DNA of 17,719 nucleotides from Trachelipus rathkii. Taxonomy: Eukaryota; Arthropoda; Malacostraca; Isopoda; Trachelipodidae. The notes below the pieces were generated by a model. The model saw nothing but the letters and a program-made list of their open reading frames with translations, did no database searches and was not told the DNA's origin. Shown in pieces: positions 1 through 9,558 of this stretch; positions within the stretch are counted from its first letter, which is position 1; every line of letters begins with the position of its first letter. The translations under genes were made by a program, and so were the position numbers. The stretch is taken from the NCBI GenBank assembly GCA_015478945.1, contig JABUQX010002455.1:1-17719 (forward strand), given 5' to 3'.

Positions 1-817
1 GTGAGGACAGTCCCTCAGTGTGAAGTATTGGTTATATGTTTGAGCAGCTGGAACAAGTGTCTAGTGTGTTAATATTTAGTTGATCGATGCAAAGTTGTAT
101 GAGAAGGAACGGATGCTGACATGAGAGAAGGTGGTAGGAATGAATGGGAGAAAGAGTTCTGGTGCAAACGTTGGTGAATGTAAGACTAAGTCGTGAGTGC
201 CGCACGAGTCTTACATGAGGTTATGTTGTTACCTGTTATGTAAGTAGTGATTAGGACTATGGTTTCTTTCTGGAAAATGAGACAGTATATTCTAAAGTTC
301 CAATGTTTCAGATGGACAATCTTAGCCAGCTAACGTGGCAGAAGAATTATAATGTAGAGATAACGATAGAGAAGTGTGTGTGAAGAAAGGGTAAATGAGA
401 GAATAAATAAAGATTTGAGATGTTTGTCATGTGGAAAGTGAATGATATCGGTTCGGTAAGCGGAATATAGTGCGAAGTGTTTGAAACCGACCCGGAGAGA
501 GAGTAGGGCCGAGAGAAATGGATTGAGTCGGTGAACGAAGTCTGAAGGGAAAATTGATTTGTCCGGGCGAGAATAAAGTGCATATAGAGTTCGAGAAGGC
601 GGCAAGTTTTTTGTATGGCATGTTGTGGCCCTGGCCCAGAGAACCTTACATTGACGATTACCTAGTGAGGTCCGTCCCGTTTCCTTCCTCCCATGAAGCT
701 TAGGACTACTTATGGATTCTGTCTTCACGAGTCTCACTAATTAAATGGTACAGAGGGGGCTTTTACCTTTCGACTTTTGTATATTCTTCTACTGCTTTTT
801 TCTTTAAAAAAGAAAGA
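1..817. other. Unclassified region, possibly remnant of a minus-strand retroelement
   Basis: No recognisable protein domain is visible on either strand. The minus strand has an open frame of 135 codons (737 down to 330), but its translation shows no motif I know, and it overlaps two other open frames, so I do not call it a gene. The + strand is G-rich and C-poor, the same skew as the sequence left of the gypsy integrase, which hints at a minus-strand LTR or UTR fragment. A compact stem-loop lies at 180-214. The right edge runs into a TA tract. Confidence 0.4.
180..214. repeat. Stem-loop (8-bp plus 4-bp inverted repeat)
   Basis: GTAAGACT at 180-187 is perfectly complementary to AGTCTTAC at 207-214. 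Inside it, CGTG (192-195) pairs with CACG (203-206) around a 7-nt loop, leaving a 4-nt bulge on one side. No function is implied by position; it could be an RNA structure of a retroelement UTR. Confidence 0.55.
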
Positions 818-999
818 AATATATAATATATATATAATATAGATATATATATATATTATATTATATAATATTATATATATATATTATATATTATAATATA
901 TTAATATATAAATAAATTATATAATATATATATATATATAATATAAATATATATATATATTATATATATAATATATATAAATATATATAAATATACTAT

Positions 1000-1040
<41 letters not shown>

Positions 1041-1205
1041 ATACAAACTAAATATTATTATTATATCTAAAATATACTACAATACTTAATAATATATATA
1101 TAATATATATATAAATATAATATATATTAATATATATATATATATATATAATATATAATATATATATTATATATAGAAATATATATATAATTATAGATAT
1201 ATATA
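818..1205. repeat. Imperfect (TA)n microsatellite tract
   Basis: About 390 bases almost entirely of A and T in TA/ATA/TAA units, with only scattered C or G around 1045-1085 and 1175-1195. It ends abruptly at the CCCGCAGGGG beginning at 1206. It forms the left boundary of the LINE-containing segment. Confidence 0.95.
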
Positions 1206-2045
1206 CCCGCAGGGGATATTGATTCTATTATGGTTATGCTCTGATTGTGGTTGGCAGTTTGAAAACTTGTTTCAATCTGTATACATGCACTGAATTAAGA
1301 ACCAATGGCTAATATGGACTTCTTCATCCCTCCGCCCCAGCAATAATAGGCATTGTGGTGCATTCGTGCATTAGCATGTGCAATATGAAAAAGATCAACC
1401 TTCTTTCTTCCCCTCATTTTTCATAAATTTTCCGTCTTTTCAATCCACCTTCTTTTATCACAGTTTCTAATTTTTTTTTTTGAATTCCAACCCATAAGTC
1501 CCTTTAATTATTTTATAAGTGCCTTTTTTCCCATCACAGCTCCTTGGGCTATCCGTCTCTTCGCAGCGCGTGGGTTTTCAGTTTACCCCACACTTCCTTC
1601 CCGTGGATGAGGGTACATGAAAAACCGGTCATTTACGCTCACCTCTGACCGGGCCGCCGATTGTAGGAACTGAGCCCTGGACTAAACCACTGGGGAGCTG
1701 TTCTGCACCTTGTCTATAATCTCGGGGCTTACGTGAAGATACAAAATAAAGTTGCCGTTGGTACGCGGGTGGGTCACCACGTTTTAGTTCTGAATCTTCG
1801 AGCACATCCACAGCCCACCCTACGGGGTGATGGGTGCCGGATGTTGTGTGGTCGTCCTAGACTGTGACCGCTGTGGAAAAAGTTATTACCCTCCCTATAA
1901 ATAAAAACGCCCTTCCAGTCCATCCTAATTATTTACCGTATGTCTCAATTTTTGTTTATGTTATTGCTGTTCATTCAGGAGACAAGTTTGTGGAATTTTA
2001 TATGGAAAAGCCTTTAAATGATATAACGTGTTTAAACCAATAAAC
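1206..2045 (+). other. Presumptive 5' UTR or flank of the LINE
   Basis: No coding region is visible. A GC-richer block at about 1545-1880 contrasts with the TA tract to its left and carries a small hairpin, CACCC(1816-1820)-TACG-GGGTG(1825-1829). A TATAAATA sequence sits at 1896-1903, about 150 bases before the ORF1 remnant. It lies between a TA tract and ORF1 and shares the same side of the element, so a 5' UTR with promoter function is the simplest reading. The real 5' end of the element cannot be fixed from one copy. Confidence 0.4.
1896..1903 (+). promoter_or_regulatory. TATA-box-like sequence upstream of LINE ORF1
   Basis: TATAAATA matches a eukaryotic TATA element and lies upstream of the ORF1 remnant. 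LINEs of this type usually rely on internal TATA-less promoters, and the surroundings are AT-rich, so a chance match is quite possible. Confidence 0.2.
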
Positions 2046-2049
2046 CAAG

Positions 2050-4147
2050 GTGAGTCAAACAACAATTACCATCTGTCAGGTACTCAGCCTGACCCTACCA
2101 CGGCCCCTACTACTTCTAGACCTGACCTATGCTTTGCTTCCTTCTTCTACACCTGAGGGGGTCTTTCGCAAAATTTCACCGATTCGTCGACCAGCAAACC
2201 CCGAACACCTCAGGCGCCCCAACGGTCCGGGCAATCCCGCAAAGGCGCCAACCGTAACAGTCGTACTCGATCGTTTACTCCATATGCTGCACCCCTTCCA
2301 AGAATGTCAGCAGATACATCATTCCCGATATATCACATACGGCGATCCACTACCTCCAAAGCTCTTACTGAGCACAGAACCATTTCTCTCAGCGATGCAC
2401 TTGAAACAGTCACATTGATGAGGATTGGGTCCATTCTCGTAAAAGCTGCTAAACCGAAATCAAAGTTCCATGTCTGTCATCCTTAACGTCTCTCGCAGAT
2501 AATCCTCTTATTTCTACTCCTGAATGAAAAAGAAACACATCTAAAGGCACTATTTATGTTATGAACAGGAAGACGAAGAATGCAGGCTGTCATTTGGAGA
2601 AACGCCAAAGAAAAAGATTTTCCGTTAACAAACGTTTATAGATCCCCCTCCGGGAAATCCTGACAAACCAAATTCCCGTTTACTGCTGACTTTTAATACC
2701 ACCTTATCCACCTACAAAAGGTCAAAAATATGGGTTCACAAAATCACAGTGTTCGCACCGTTATCCCTCGACCCAGACGTTGCTTCTCAAATGTCAACGG
2801 TTGCATCCCCGAAAATACTGTAGAGGACAGGATGACATATGCCCAATTCGGCGGAGAATTATTTCACACTCCATGTGAAAATACCCCTAAATGTTAGAAA
2901 CTGTAAAGGACCCACAGTGCTTCTTCTTTCAAATGCCCGTTTTTACCTGTTTGAACAAGAGGTTTTAGAGCTATGTACCATACAAAATTGAGCAGGAGAG
3001 ATGCTATACGCCAACTCAAGGAAAAATCAGACAAATCAAAATCAATCTTACGCCACAATTACACTGCCCCCACGTCTCCGCGTGTTAATTCGCCAACACA
3101 ACCCTATCCTAACAGAACTCCTCTCTTAAATTCCATTGAAACTCAGGCATGTACTGCAATCTGTCTACCTGTTACTAGCCCCACACTACCAACTTCTCAA
3201 AGGAGTACAAAAAGCAGCCCTTGATTCAATCTCTCGTCCAAAAAGCTATCAACAAGTATCCTGAATACAACTCTCAAACAACTAGCAATGAAACTAGCTG
3301 GCTCTCCAAAACAAAATTTGAAAACATTTCCTATGGCCAAAGACACCACTTGCTCCCATACTCACCAGAATTGAGATTCATCCAAACTTATGCAAGAGAC
3401 GGATCTCTTTGTCCCTTCATTCGCCTCCCACTATTACTTAAAATCCCTGGAAAAGATGCTTCAAAACAAAAACAAAAAACAGTGAAAAAGAAAAATAAGT
3501 TTTTCCCCATATATCGGTATTCGTAAGAATATAGAGCAAACCGAATTTTTAAACAAAAAACACAGTAACCCCAGATGTAAAAAAATGCAACTCAGAAGAG
3601 ACCTCGCCATAAGTCTACTTCTGAGACAAAAGCAAAGGCCTCAAAAGACTGTACCCAAACAATCCCAGCTATTGAACAACCCATCAACCAACCATCTAAT
3701 AGTCTACAAGACAGTTCTAGCTCCTCTGATTATTCCTATAACTCTTCTCCCGAGTTTCCTTTATCAGCTCTCTCTAAGGGGATTCTATACCCTAGAAGAT
3801 AAATTGGATAACAGCTCCCAAATGGAGCTGATGCGATGACCCATTCTCTTTCTAATGCTTCCTTCACTTCCGAGAAAGTGAATGGAAAACTTTTCAACGT
3901 AAACGTCGCAAACGCTCTAAGCGTTCTGGGTCTGTTGGAGGCATGAAAAATGGACCAAGAGGTCCCCATTCTCCAATCAAACTGCCCAATTTCCCAAAAT
4001 CACCCGCATGATGAATTACTGGAAAAATCTCCAGAATCAGACCTTGCCAATTCATCGAATCCCATATTGGAAATCGATATCGTAACCCCAACACATTCTC
4101 AAAAAGACAATACCCTTCCGGTTACACCTTCCTTCCCCATTTCATGA
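2050..4147 (+). pseudogene. LINE ORF1 (gag-like RNA-binding protein), broken
   Basis: ORF1 proteins of this class coat the element's RNA and help form the particle that carries out insertion. The frame is broken many times. Readable parts in order are: an opening MSQTTIT-like segment whose first codon is GTG rather than ATG (2050); Pro/Arg/Ser-rich sequence up to about 2290; a segment with FPIYHI and LTEHRTISLSDALE (about 2310-2410, frame of 2304); CCHC knuckles (2781-2936); Lys/Gln/Ser-rich sequence with LYANS-like and EQE-type spacing after the last knuckle (2950-3060); a Ser-rich patch NSLQDSSSSSDYSYNSS (3698-3748); and an arginine/lysine-rich patch QRKRRKRSKRSGS (3895-3933) in a frame ending at the TGA 4009-4011. 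The knuckles and basic patch support nucleic-acid binding. The exact start and end are uncertain. Confidence 0.65.
2781..2936 (+). other. Degenerate CCHC zinc-knuckle cluster of LINE ORF1
   Basis: The first knuckle reads CFS (2781-2789) and then, after a frame change, KCQRLHPRKYC (2789-2821). Cysteine and histidine spacing after the shift is C-X3-H-X4-C, close to the usual C-X2-C-X4-H-X4-C. It is followed by RGQDDICPI. Later cysteines and a histidine (2874-2876, 2892-2894, 2902-2904, 2913-2915, 2934-2936) look like a further knuckle with a stop at 2895-2897. Such clusters bind the element RNA in ORF1 proteins. Confidence 0.65.
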
Positions 4148-4550
4148 AACAACTCCATGTCCCTCCCACATTTCTGAATCTGCTTCCCAGGCGAAAACGG
4201 ATATGCCCCTCACTAATAAATATGAGAATTAACAAGGCTCTAATATTAACCAACCAAACCCAAATAACAAGTTGGATTTTCGGTTGAATTCAACTTATCT
4301 CGCATTCAAGGTGAAGCTCTTTCACCAAATACATCTGAAAACTCCCCCCGAAAGAGTCACTAAACATAAATCTCTGGTGTATGACTACTCTTTACCCCCA
4401 GGTTTTTGTTGCCCCTCCTCGCCGAGACCCACGGCAAACTTCCCTCTCAATCTGAACCAACTCCAACATACCCCCATCACATAAGAGACAAATTGTCCTC
4501 TAAAGACCCACATCAATTTATATCATGAACTCATTCCATGACTTACTTTC

Positions 4551-5155
4551 CTTCAATGGAATGTCGTGGGCTATTACTCTAATTTCGAAGAACTTGTTCA
4601 ACTAATAAAACATATGCACACAAAGTGTATATGTTTTCAGAACTTCGACTATGTCATCGTTACTTCTTTCAACCATCTGAATATAAATCGCCGTTAACTT
4701 CTATAGAAAGAGGTGACAATGATAGGGAGGGGCAGGAATACTCATTCACAAATCTGTCTCCTATTCCCCAGTCCCTCTTCCAAACCAACTTCATGCAGTA
4801 GCAGCACGAATTCACTTGCCCACCGACCTTACTATATGTTCAATCTACTTGGCTCCGGAGTAGTGAATTTACAAGGTCGACTTAGCTCATCTTTTTAAAC
4901 AGCTCCCTACTGCCGTGTTATACTAGGAAGACTTCAACCTCGTTCACCGCGCATGGGGCGGGACTTCGTCACTTCATCCAAGTCCAAGATCTTAATAGAT
5001 CTGCCTAACCCCTTTTCCCTGGGATGCCTTAACACAGGACTCCCTACCTATGAATGTTTAGATACACACACTTATTGATATTTCCTTTTGCTCCATTCCC
5101 TTATGGATCTTTTTACCTTGTCCCGCTTTGATATTTATTCGGAAGTGATCATTAC
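4551..5155 (+). other. APE-type endonuclease domain remnant of ORF2
   Basis: LQWN at 4551-4562 is the usual opening of exonuclease/endonuclease/phosphatase-fold endonucleases in LINEs. It is followed by GYYSNFEELVQLIK, a typical first helix. The usual CRG after LQWN is visible only in a shifted frame (TGTCGTGGG beginning 4563), so there is an indel right there. The domain closes with SDHY at 5144-5155, the position of the conserved catalytic Asp-His pair. Residues between are scrambled by several frame changes. Confidence 0.7.
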
Positions 5156-5889
5156 CAAATAGCATTAAATGAGCTTGATCCAAGCCCAATGCCAAAAACC
5201 CAACTCCAGCTGGCTTTATGATCGAGCGGAGTGGGCTCCTTTTTATCAGCCACAGCTATCCGTTCATTTCTCCTTCAATAACCAGTTTTCGACTGTTGAT
5301 GATGCCTTTCGCTTTTTTCCAGAAAGTCGTCATCTGGCAGCGGAAGCTTGCATTCCGCAATCTTCCCAGGGCAGGCGGTACGGCAACCCCTTGGGTGTCC
5401 CAAGAGTGGCACAAGCCAACAAGAGAAGAAGAAACTCTGTACAGCAATACAAAAAGGAACCGTTACCACCCCAAACATGATTTATTTTTAAAGCAAGCCG
5501 CAGCGATTATCTCGCAAATTAATCGCCCAGACGCTTAAACAATTATTTGGGCGAACTTAACCATATCGACTTGTAAACTCCACAACTCCCCCTTTCCTTT
5601 ATGGGAAAATTGCACAAGAAAATATCTCTCGCTCCAAATAACTCCTCCCCACAGTCCTCTTATGGGCCTGATATAACCGATACGATCTCCACTCCTGCGG
5701 CTGTAGCGGATGCATTAGGGTATAGTTTTGCTAGCCACTCGAGTTCTTTCAGCTACACTGATAAAGCCTTTCAAAAACTGAAAACTGACACAGCACTACC
5801 AAGACTTTTCAACAGCTAAAGGGAGGATCATACCTACAACCACGTCTTTTTTACACTTGCAGAGTATCAACCTGCATTGCAAATAGCAA

Positions 5890-7140
5890 AGACGGTGCCC
5901 TTGGTCTAGACATGATTTCGTACATCATTGCTCCTCATACCATCCTTCGGCGTCAGCATTTGCTGGATCTATATAACAGAATCTGATCGAATCATTCTTT
6001 TCCTTCTGGATTTTGGACTACAGCTTTTGCAATTCCTATTCCCAAACCTGGAAAAGATCCGAAGCTGGCGGACAACAAAGACCAATTTCGCTGACGTCAT
6101 TCCTGTAAATTAATGGAGAAAATGGTTCTTGGCCCACTTACTCCCTGTCTGGAAAGCCGTCAGCTTTCTCAAACCTCAATTTAGTTTCCGCAAAAATCTT
6201 TCGACTGCGGACTTGGTGAAACTAAACCATGACATCCGGGAAGCCTTCTCAACTGGTTGGATGGGTTCTTGGGTCTTTTTTACCTAGAAAGCTTTACGAC
6301 ACAACGTTGGAGAACTGCGGATTCCTCCTTAAACTTCATTCGCTTGGCTTCCGCGGACAACTCCCTCTTTTAATCAAATGCCTTCTGTCGAAACAGTCCC
6401 ATTCCCAGGTTCGGTGTTCTTCTATTCTGTCACGCCACTTTACTGCGATGAAGGCGTTCCCAGGGTAGTGTCCTAAGTGTACTACTATTTTTCTCTCGGA
6501 TTCAATGATATCGTTAGCTTCTATTCCAGCGACTGTCAATTTCTCTCTCTATGTCGATGACCTTGCGCTATACATAGCTGGTGCCAAGCTGCCTTTTCTC
6601 GAATGGCAACTTCAACTTAGCTATTGACAATATTTCACAATGGGGTAACTCCCAGGGTTCGTTTTTCTCCCATAAAAACCTCAGCGGTGCTTTTATTAGA
6701 AAAAGAAAGGGAAATCGAAGAACTTTGCCACCCTTCTCCAGCTGAAACCTAACCTTATCGCGTCAACCAATTCCTATTACTTCACAGAGTCAAATTTCTA
6801 GGACTCATTCTAGATGACCACTAACATATGCCCCACATATTAAACACCTGAAAACAACTTGGTCATCGCCGCGGCTTGAGCTATTACGTTCATCTCGCTC
6901 AAAATCTTCGGCGCTGTCGCAAGTCCCTTTTACGTATATATCGCCCTAGTTCGATCGAAGCTGACTATGGCTGTGTAGTATATGGTCAAGCCTCCCCTAC
7001 TCTACTTCATCTGTTGGATCCCATACAAAACGAGGCCGATCCGGCTATATCCAGCTGAAGCCTTCCGATCGTCCCCCCGGGTAAGCCTTGAAGTTGAAGC
7101 CAATGTGATGCCACTCTCTCTTCGAAGAGAATACATCATG
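5890..7140 (+). other. Reverse transcriptase domain remnant of ORF2
   Basis: Recognisable stretches in order: GLDMISYIIA (5903 on), AIPIPKPGKDPKLADN (6029-6076), a kink corresponding to the box with FRKN-STAD (about 6186-6215), LHSLGFRGQLPLLIKCLLS (6333-6389, replacing the helix after box A), EGVP at the box-B position followed by a stop, and SLYVDDLALY (6544-6573), whose YVDD holds the catalytic aspartates. Then come RFSP (about 6659) and KFLGLILDDH (about 6793-6822), and EAFRSSPRVSLEVEANVMPL (about 7058-7117). The box-A Asp is not readable in frame: the codons before YDTT (6294-6305) are shifted. The last stretch and the LDYGC-like YGCVVYG (about 6967) match the thumb region of these RTs. 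Confidence 0.85.
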
Positions 7141-7439
7141 TGATACAAGTTATCTTCTTTCAAACCCAATACCGTCTGCTCTCTGACACCGATTCTGCAG
7201 TAGGTACCTCAGAATCCTAATTACTGGATTTGCAAACACGGTTCAAAACATCCTTAATTTCCTTAACATCCCTTTACAAAAGTGCTGCCTTTCTCATACG
7301 ACGTTGAAGGATACACACCTTGGTTTATCCCCGCTTCTCACCATTTGCTTGGCCTCTGACCTTCTCTCTCCAAATTACTAGCCATTCTGCTGCCTTGTTT
7401 AAAGCTACCCAACATTCATTTTCGTTCATTTCGCATTTC

Positions 7440-7850
7440 ATGATGAAGTTTTATCCCAGCTATTTCACTGACGGTTCTAAAACCTATTATGGGGAACAAG
7501 CTTGTGGGCGCATCTGCTGTCTTTCCTGATCGCAACTTTTCCCATACCCTCCCCCCTCATGCTTTCAATTTTCACAGCAGATTAATGGCTATAAATGATT
7601 CGCTTTCTCGTGATTTCTTAATCCTTAAAAACCGAAGATCACCCTCTAATGTTATTATTCAGGATTCGTCAGCGCGCTTAAAACCCCTTATTCTAAAAAG
7701 TCACAATGTATCTGTCCTGTTGGCAGCACATTCTAGTCGGCTGCCATCCATTACACCCGCAGATAACAAATTATATTTTATGTTGGACCCACATCGAGTG
7801 TAGGGGGTAATCTGCTAATGAAATCGCTATGACAGAGAGGCCAAAATGGC
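7440..7850 (+). other. RNase H domain remnant of ORF2
   Basis: FTDGSKT (7464-7484) carries the first catalytic Asp of an RNase H, followed by YYG and, in another frame, VGASAVFPD. The second acidic position, expected in the helix before LMAI (about 7585), is lost by a frame change. A third Asp is readable in IIQDSSARLK (7654-7683). NEIA (7817-7828) followed in a shifted frame by REAKMA matches the end of the domain. Three of the four usual landmarks therefore remain, but not in a single frame. Confidence 0.75.
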
Positions 7851-8039
7851 CATCTCTTCTTTTCGGAGCTGTTCCAGGTACTTCCCGGATGCCATTCGAC
7901 AAGGCTACCTCCATCAACCAGATTACTATCCTGTTTCTCCGACAAGTTCGATTCTTATTGGGCAAGAACGCTGGACGAAATGATCAGAGAGGAGCGAAAC
8001 TTAGAAATATAAAGCCGATCATCGGGAGTGGTCTCCTAC

Positions 8040-8330
8040 CCACTCGACTGAAAGCGTCTTGCTACACGAAGAAGAGTGGAACTTGCACGGCCTCCGTATT
8101 TGGCCACACCATATCACTCACAGTCACTACATGTCACAGAACCCCTTCCCATTTACCAAATTTTGTCGAGGTCATACCCCGCAATCTGTTTCGCCTATTA
8201 CTCGTCATCCACTGTTACCGGCTGGACCCTATTCGCACGCGATCATTTTTCCTACTTTACGCATCCATAACACCTTCCAAAAGATTACCCTTATCTTATC
8301 CGAATCTTCCCACTTTAGCCAGTAAACTCA
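8040..8330 (+). other. Conserved C-terminal segment of LINE ORF2
   Basis: The frame beginning 8059 reads EEEWNLHGLRIWPHHITHSHYM followed by SQNPFPFTKFCRGHTPQSV. This is the R-x-GH-x-x-x-TH-x-x-LM pattern, with a degenerate cysteine/histidine motif after it, that closes ORF2 of many I/Jockey-type LINEs. The adjacent frame gives a competing reading (ARPPYLATPYH), which shows that one or more indels cut through it. It is followed by LRIHN-type sequence and the 3' UTR. Confidence 0.55.
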
Positions 8331-8580
8331 ATTTTCTTGTTTCTACAAGTGAATATTCTTCATATTTGATTTTGGTTACGTAATACTAGGACTTTATAAT
8401 GCCAGGATGTACTTTTGTTTAGTTTTGTTTATTTTTAATTGACTGAATATCATTCTCTATTCAAATCTTCCTTTGACGTTTGAAATATGTATGCTCAGGA
8501 CCCGCCCATGGTGTTGATTTTTTTCAACCCAGTGTGCCGCTTTGTGAGCCGTTGTGGGTCCTGTACACTAACAAAACACT
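8331..8580 (+). other. LINE 3' UTR
   Basis: After the C-terminal segment the sequence becomes AT-rich with TTTGTTTAGTTTTG-type tracts (8413-8440) and no coding character. A stem-loop sits just before the end (8496-8563). The sequence then meets the TA tract at about 8580. A TA-rich end in place of poly-A is seen in some I-type elements, whose tails are TAA or short tandem repeats. Confidence 0.55.
8496..8563 (+). repeat. Stem-loop near the LINE 3' end
   Basis: CAGGACCC (8496-8503) and GGGTCCTG (8556-8563) are perfect 8-base complements 52 bases apart. Within the loop, GTTGA (8513-8517) pairs with TCAAC (8524-8528) around a TTTTTT loop. It lies about 17 bases before the TA tract, where the ORF2 protein of many LINEs recognises the 3' end of its template RNA. 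That role is inference. Confidence 0.6.
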
Positions 8581-8611
<31 letters not shown>

Positions 8612-8682
8612 TTATATATATATATATATACTATATTATATATATACTATCTTATATATATATATATATATATATATATTAT
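8580..8682. repeat. (TA)n tract at the LINE 3' end
   Basis: About 100 bases of TA dinucleotides with a few C interruptions (about 8631, 8648, 8651). It directly follows the LINE 3' UTR and may be its tail, expanded by slippage, or the microsatellite it inserted into. Confidence 0.95.
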
Positions 8683-8703
8683 CTTTTTTTTTTTTTTCTT
8701 TTT
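8683..8703. repeat. Poly-T tract
   Basis: A run of about 20 T with one or two C, directly after the TA tract. Read on the minus strand it is a poly-A run, so it could be the tail of a minus-oriented insertion, but nothing else supports that. Confidence 0.8.
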
Positions 8704-9091
8704 GAGTGAGTGCTACAGGAGCCACCACTGCCGCTCACAAAAAAGCGGGCGATACCGAGTCACAGGAAAAAACCAACTACCGGGGGCAACTCCAAAACAG
8801 AACGCACGAAAAACGGGAAATTGCAAGTATTAAATCCTATAAAGAGAGCAGAGTCAATTCCCGAAGGAAAGCAAAAAATCGCGTCACTGTGGGAAATGAA
8901 AGTGATTCTGACAATAATGATTATATGAGAGGCGGGATTGGACAGGTATGGTGTGTAACAAGGGGAAAAACCGGTCTCTGGAGAGCCGCAAGGCCACACA
9001 ATCACGACATAAAGATGGATTATTACCGTACCGAAAGTAGACACTTGGAACGGCAGATGAGAGAGGACAAAAGGGGATGGCTCCACTTGCC
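8704..9091. other. GC-richer island between two TA tracts, unassigned
   Basis: About 390 bases of ordinary composition embedded in TA repeats. An open frame fills it (8706-9095, 129 codons from a GTG), and a second frame of 72 codons overlaps. The translation is rich in Lys, Arg, Glu and Asn (for example ESDSDNNDYMRGG at about 8902-8940) and contains no motif I recognise; there is no ATG at its start. The base composition is A/G-rich on the + strand, which lowers stop-codon chance. It could be a fragment of a third retroelement or a SINE-like insertion. I do not call it a gene. Confidence 0.4.
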
Positions 9092-9558
9092 ATAAATATA
9101 TATAATATATATATGATTTTATATAATAAATAAGTATTAATAGTTATATATAAATATATATATATAGTATAATAGATAATTATATAGTATATAATTATAA
9201 TTATTTAAGTTTATAATATAATATATATATATTATATTAAATATATAATAATTATATATTAGTATTATTTATATCTATAAGTAATATATATACTATTATT
9301 AATATATATGATATATAATATATATTATATTTATTATTACTATTATAATATATATTTATATAGTATATATAATAATACATATATATATATATATATATTA
9401 TAAAAATATATATAACATAATATATATAATAATATTATATATATATATATATATATTAATACTATATATATATATATAATATATATATAATATCTATATA
9501 TATATGGTATTATAATCATTATATATATATATATATATATATTGGATATATATATATT
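9092..9558. repeat. Long imperfect (TA)n tract
   Basis: About 465 bases of nearly pure A and T in TA, TAA and TAT units with a handful of other bases. The longest of the three TA tracts in the window. Confidence 0.95.

Larger units (their letters stand above)
4551..8330 (+). pseudogene. LINE ORF2 (endonuclease, reverse transcriptase, RNase H), broken
   Basis: ORF2 would nick chromosomal DNA, prime reverse transcription from the nick and remove the RNA. It reads through all three frames because of many indels and has in-frame stops, so no functional polyprotein can be made. Domain order is AP-like endonuclease (4551-5155), a linker with basic and tryptophan-bearing segments (about 5170-5540), RT (about 5890-7140), RNase H (about 7440-7850) and a C-terminal segment (about 8040-8330). 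Total span of about 1,250 codons matches the usual ORF2 length of I-type elements. The longest undisturbed frame is 184 codons (7829-8383), but it mixes real and shifted sequence. The gap after ORF1 (about 4150-4550) holds no further gene and probably contains the ORF1/ORF2 junction. Confidence 0.85.
1206..8580 (+). mobile_element. Degenerate non-LTR retrotransposon (LINE with APE, RT and RNase H)
   Basis: The order of recognisable pieces on the + strand is that of a two-ORF LINE: CCHC knuckles (about 2781-2936), a basic segment (3892-4011), endonuclease start LQWN (4551-4562), endonuclease end SDHY (5144-5155), RT fingers with IPIPKPGKDPK (about 6032-6064), RT box C YVDD (6550-6561), RNase H FTDGSK (about 7464-7481) and a C-terminal conserved segment (about 8050-8160). 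An APE-type endonuclease plus an RNase H after the RT is typical of the I superfamily; true Jockey elements lack the RNase H. The clade call is inference. The length, about 6.5 kb from ORF1 to 3' UTR, fits a full-length copy. It is dead: stops and frameshifts occur in every domain. The sense strand is C-rich and G-poor. TA tracts lie on both sides. Confidence 0.85.

Noticed and set aside
330..737. 135-codon minus-strand open frame
   Set aside because: No motif, strongly overlapped by two other open frames, in C/T-rich sense sequence that rarely yields stops.
818..1205. TA tracts as replication origin or AT-rich regulatory hub
   Set aside because: Pure dinucleotide expansion explains them; no origin or binding motif pattern accompanies them.
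1629..1811. 60-codon minus-strand open frame in the GC-rich block
   Set aside because: Opposite to the LINE and without a motif; the block is better explained as LINE 5' UTR.
2962..2975. GTTTTAGAGCTATG, identical to the first 14 bases of a type II-A CRISPR repeat (S. pyogenes)
   Set aside because: It occurs once, without spacers or repeats, inside a readable part of LINE ORF1; it is a chance match.
7829..8383. 184-codon + strand ORF as a separate gene
   Set aside because: Its start lies inside the RNase H remnant, and its middle is the C-terminal ORF2 segment read across indels; it is part of the dead ORF2.
8706..9095. 129-codon + strand open frame as a gene
   Set aside because: No ATG start, no recognisable domain, bounded by TA repeats, and its A/G-rich composition explains the lack of stops.
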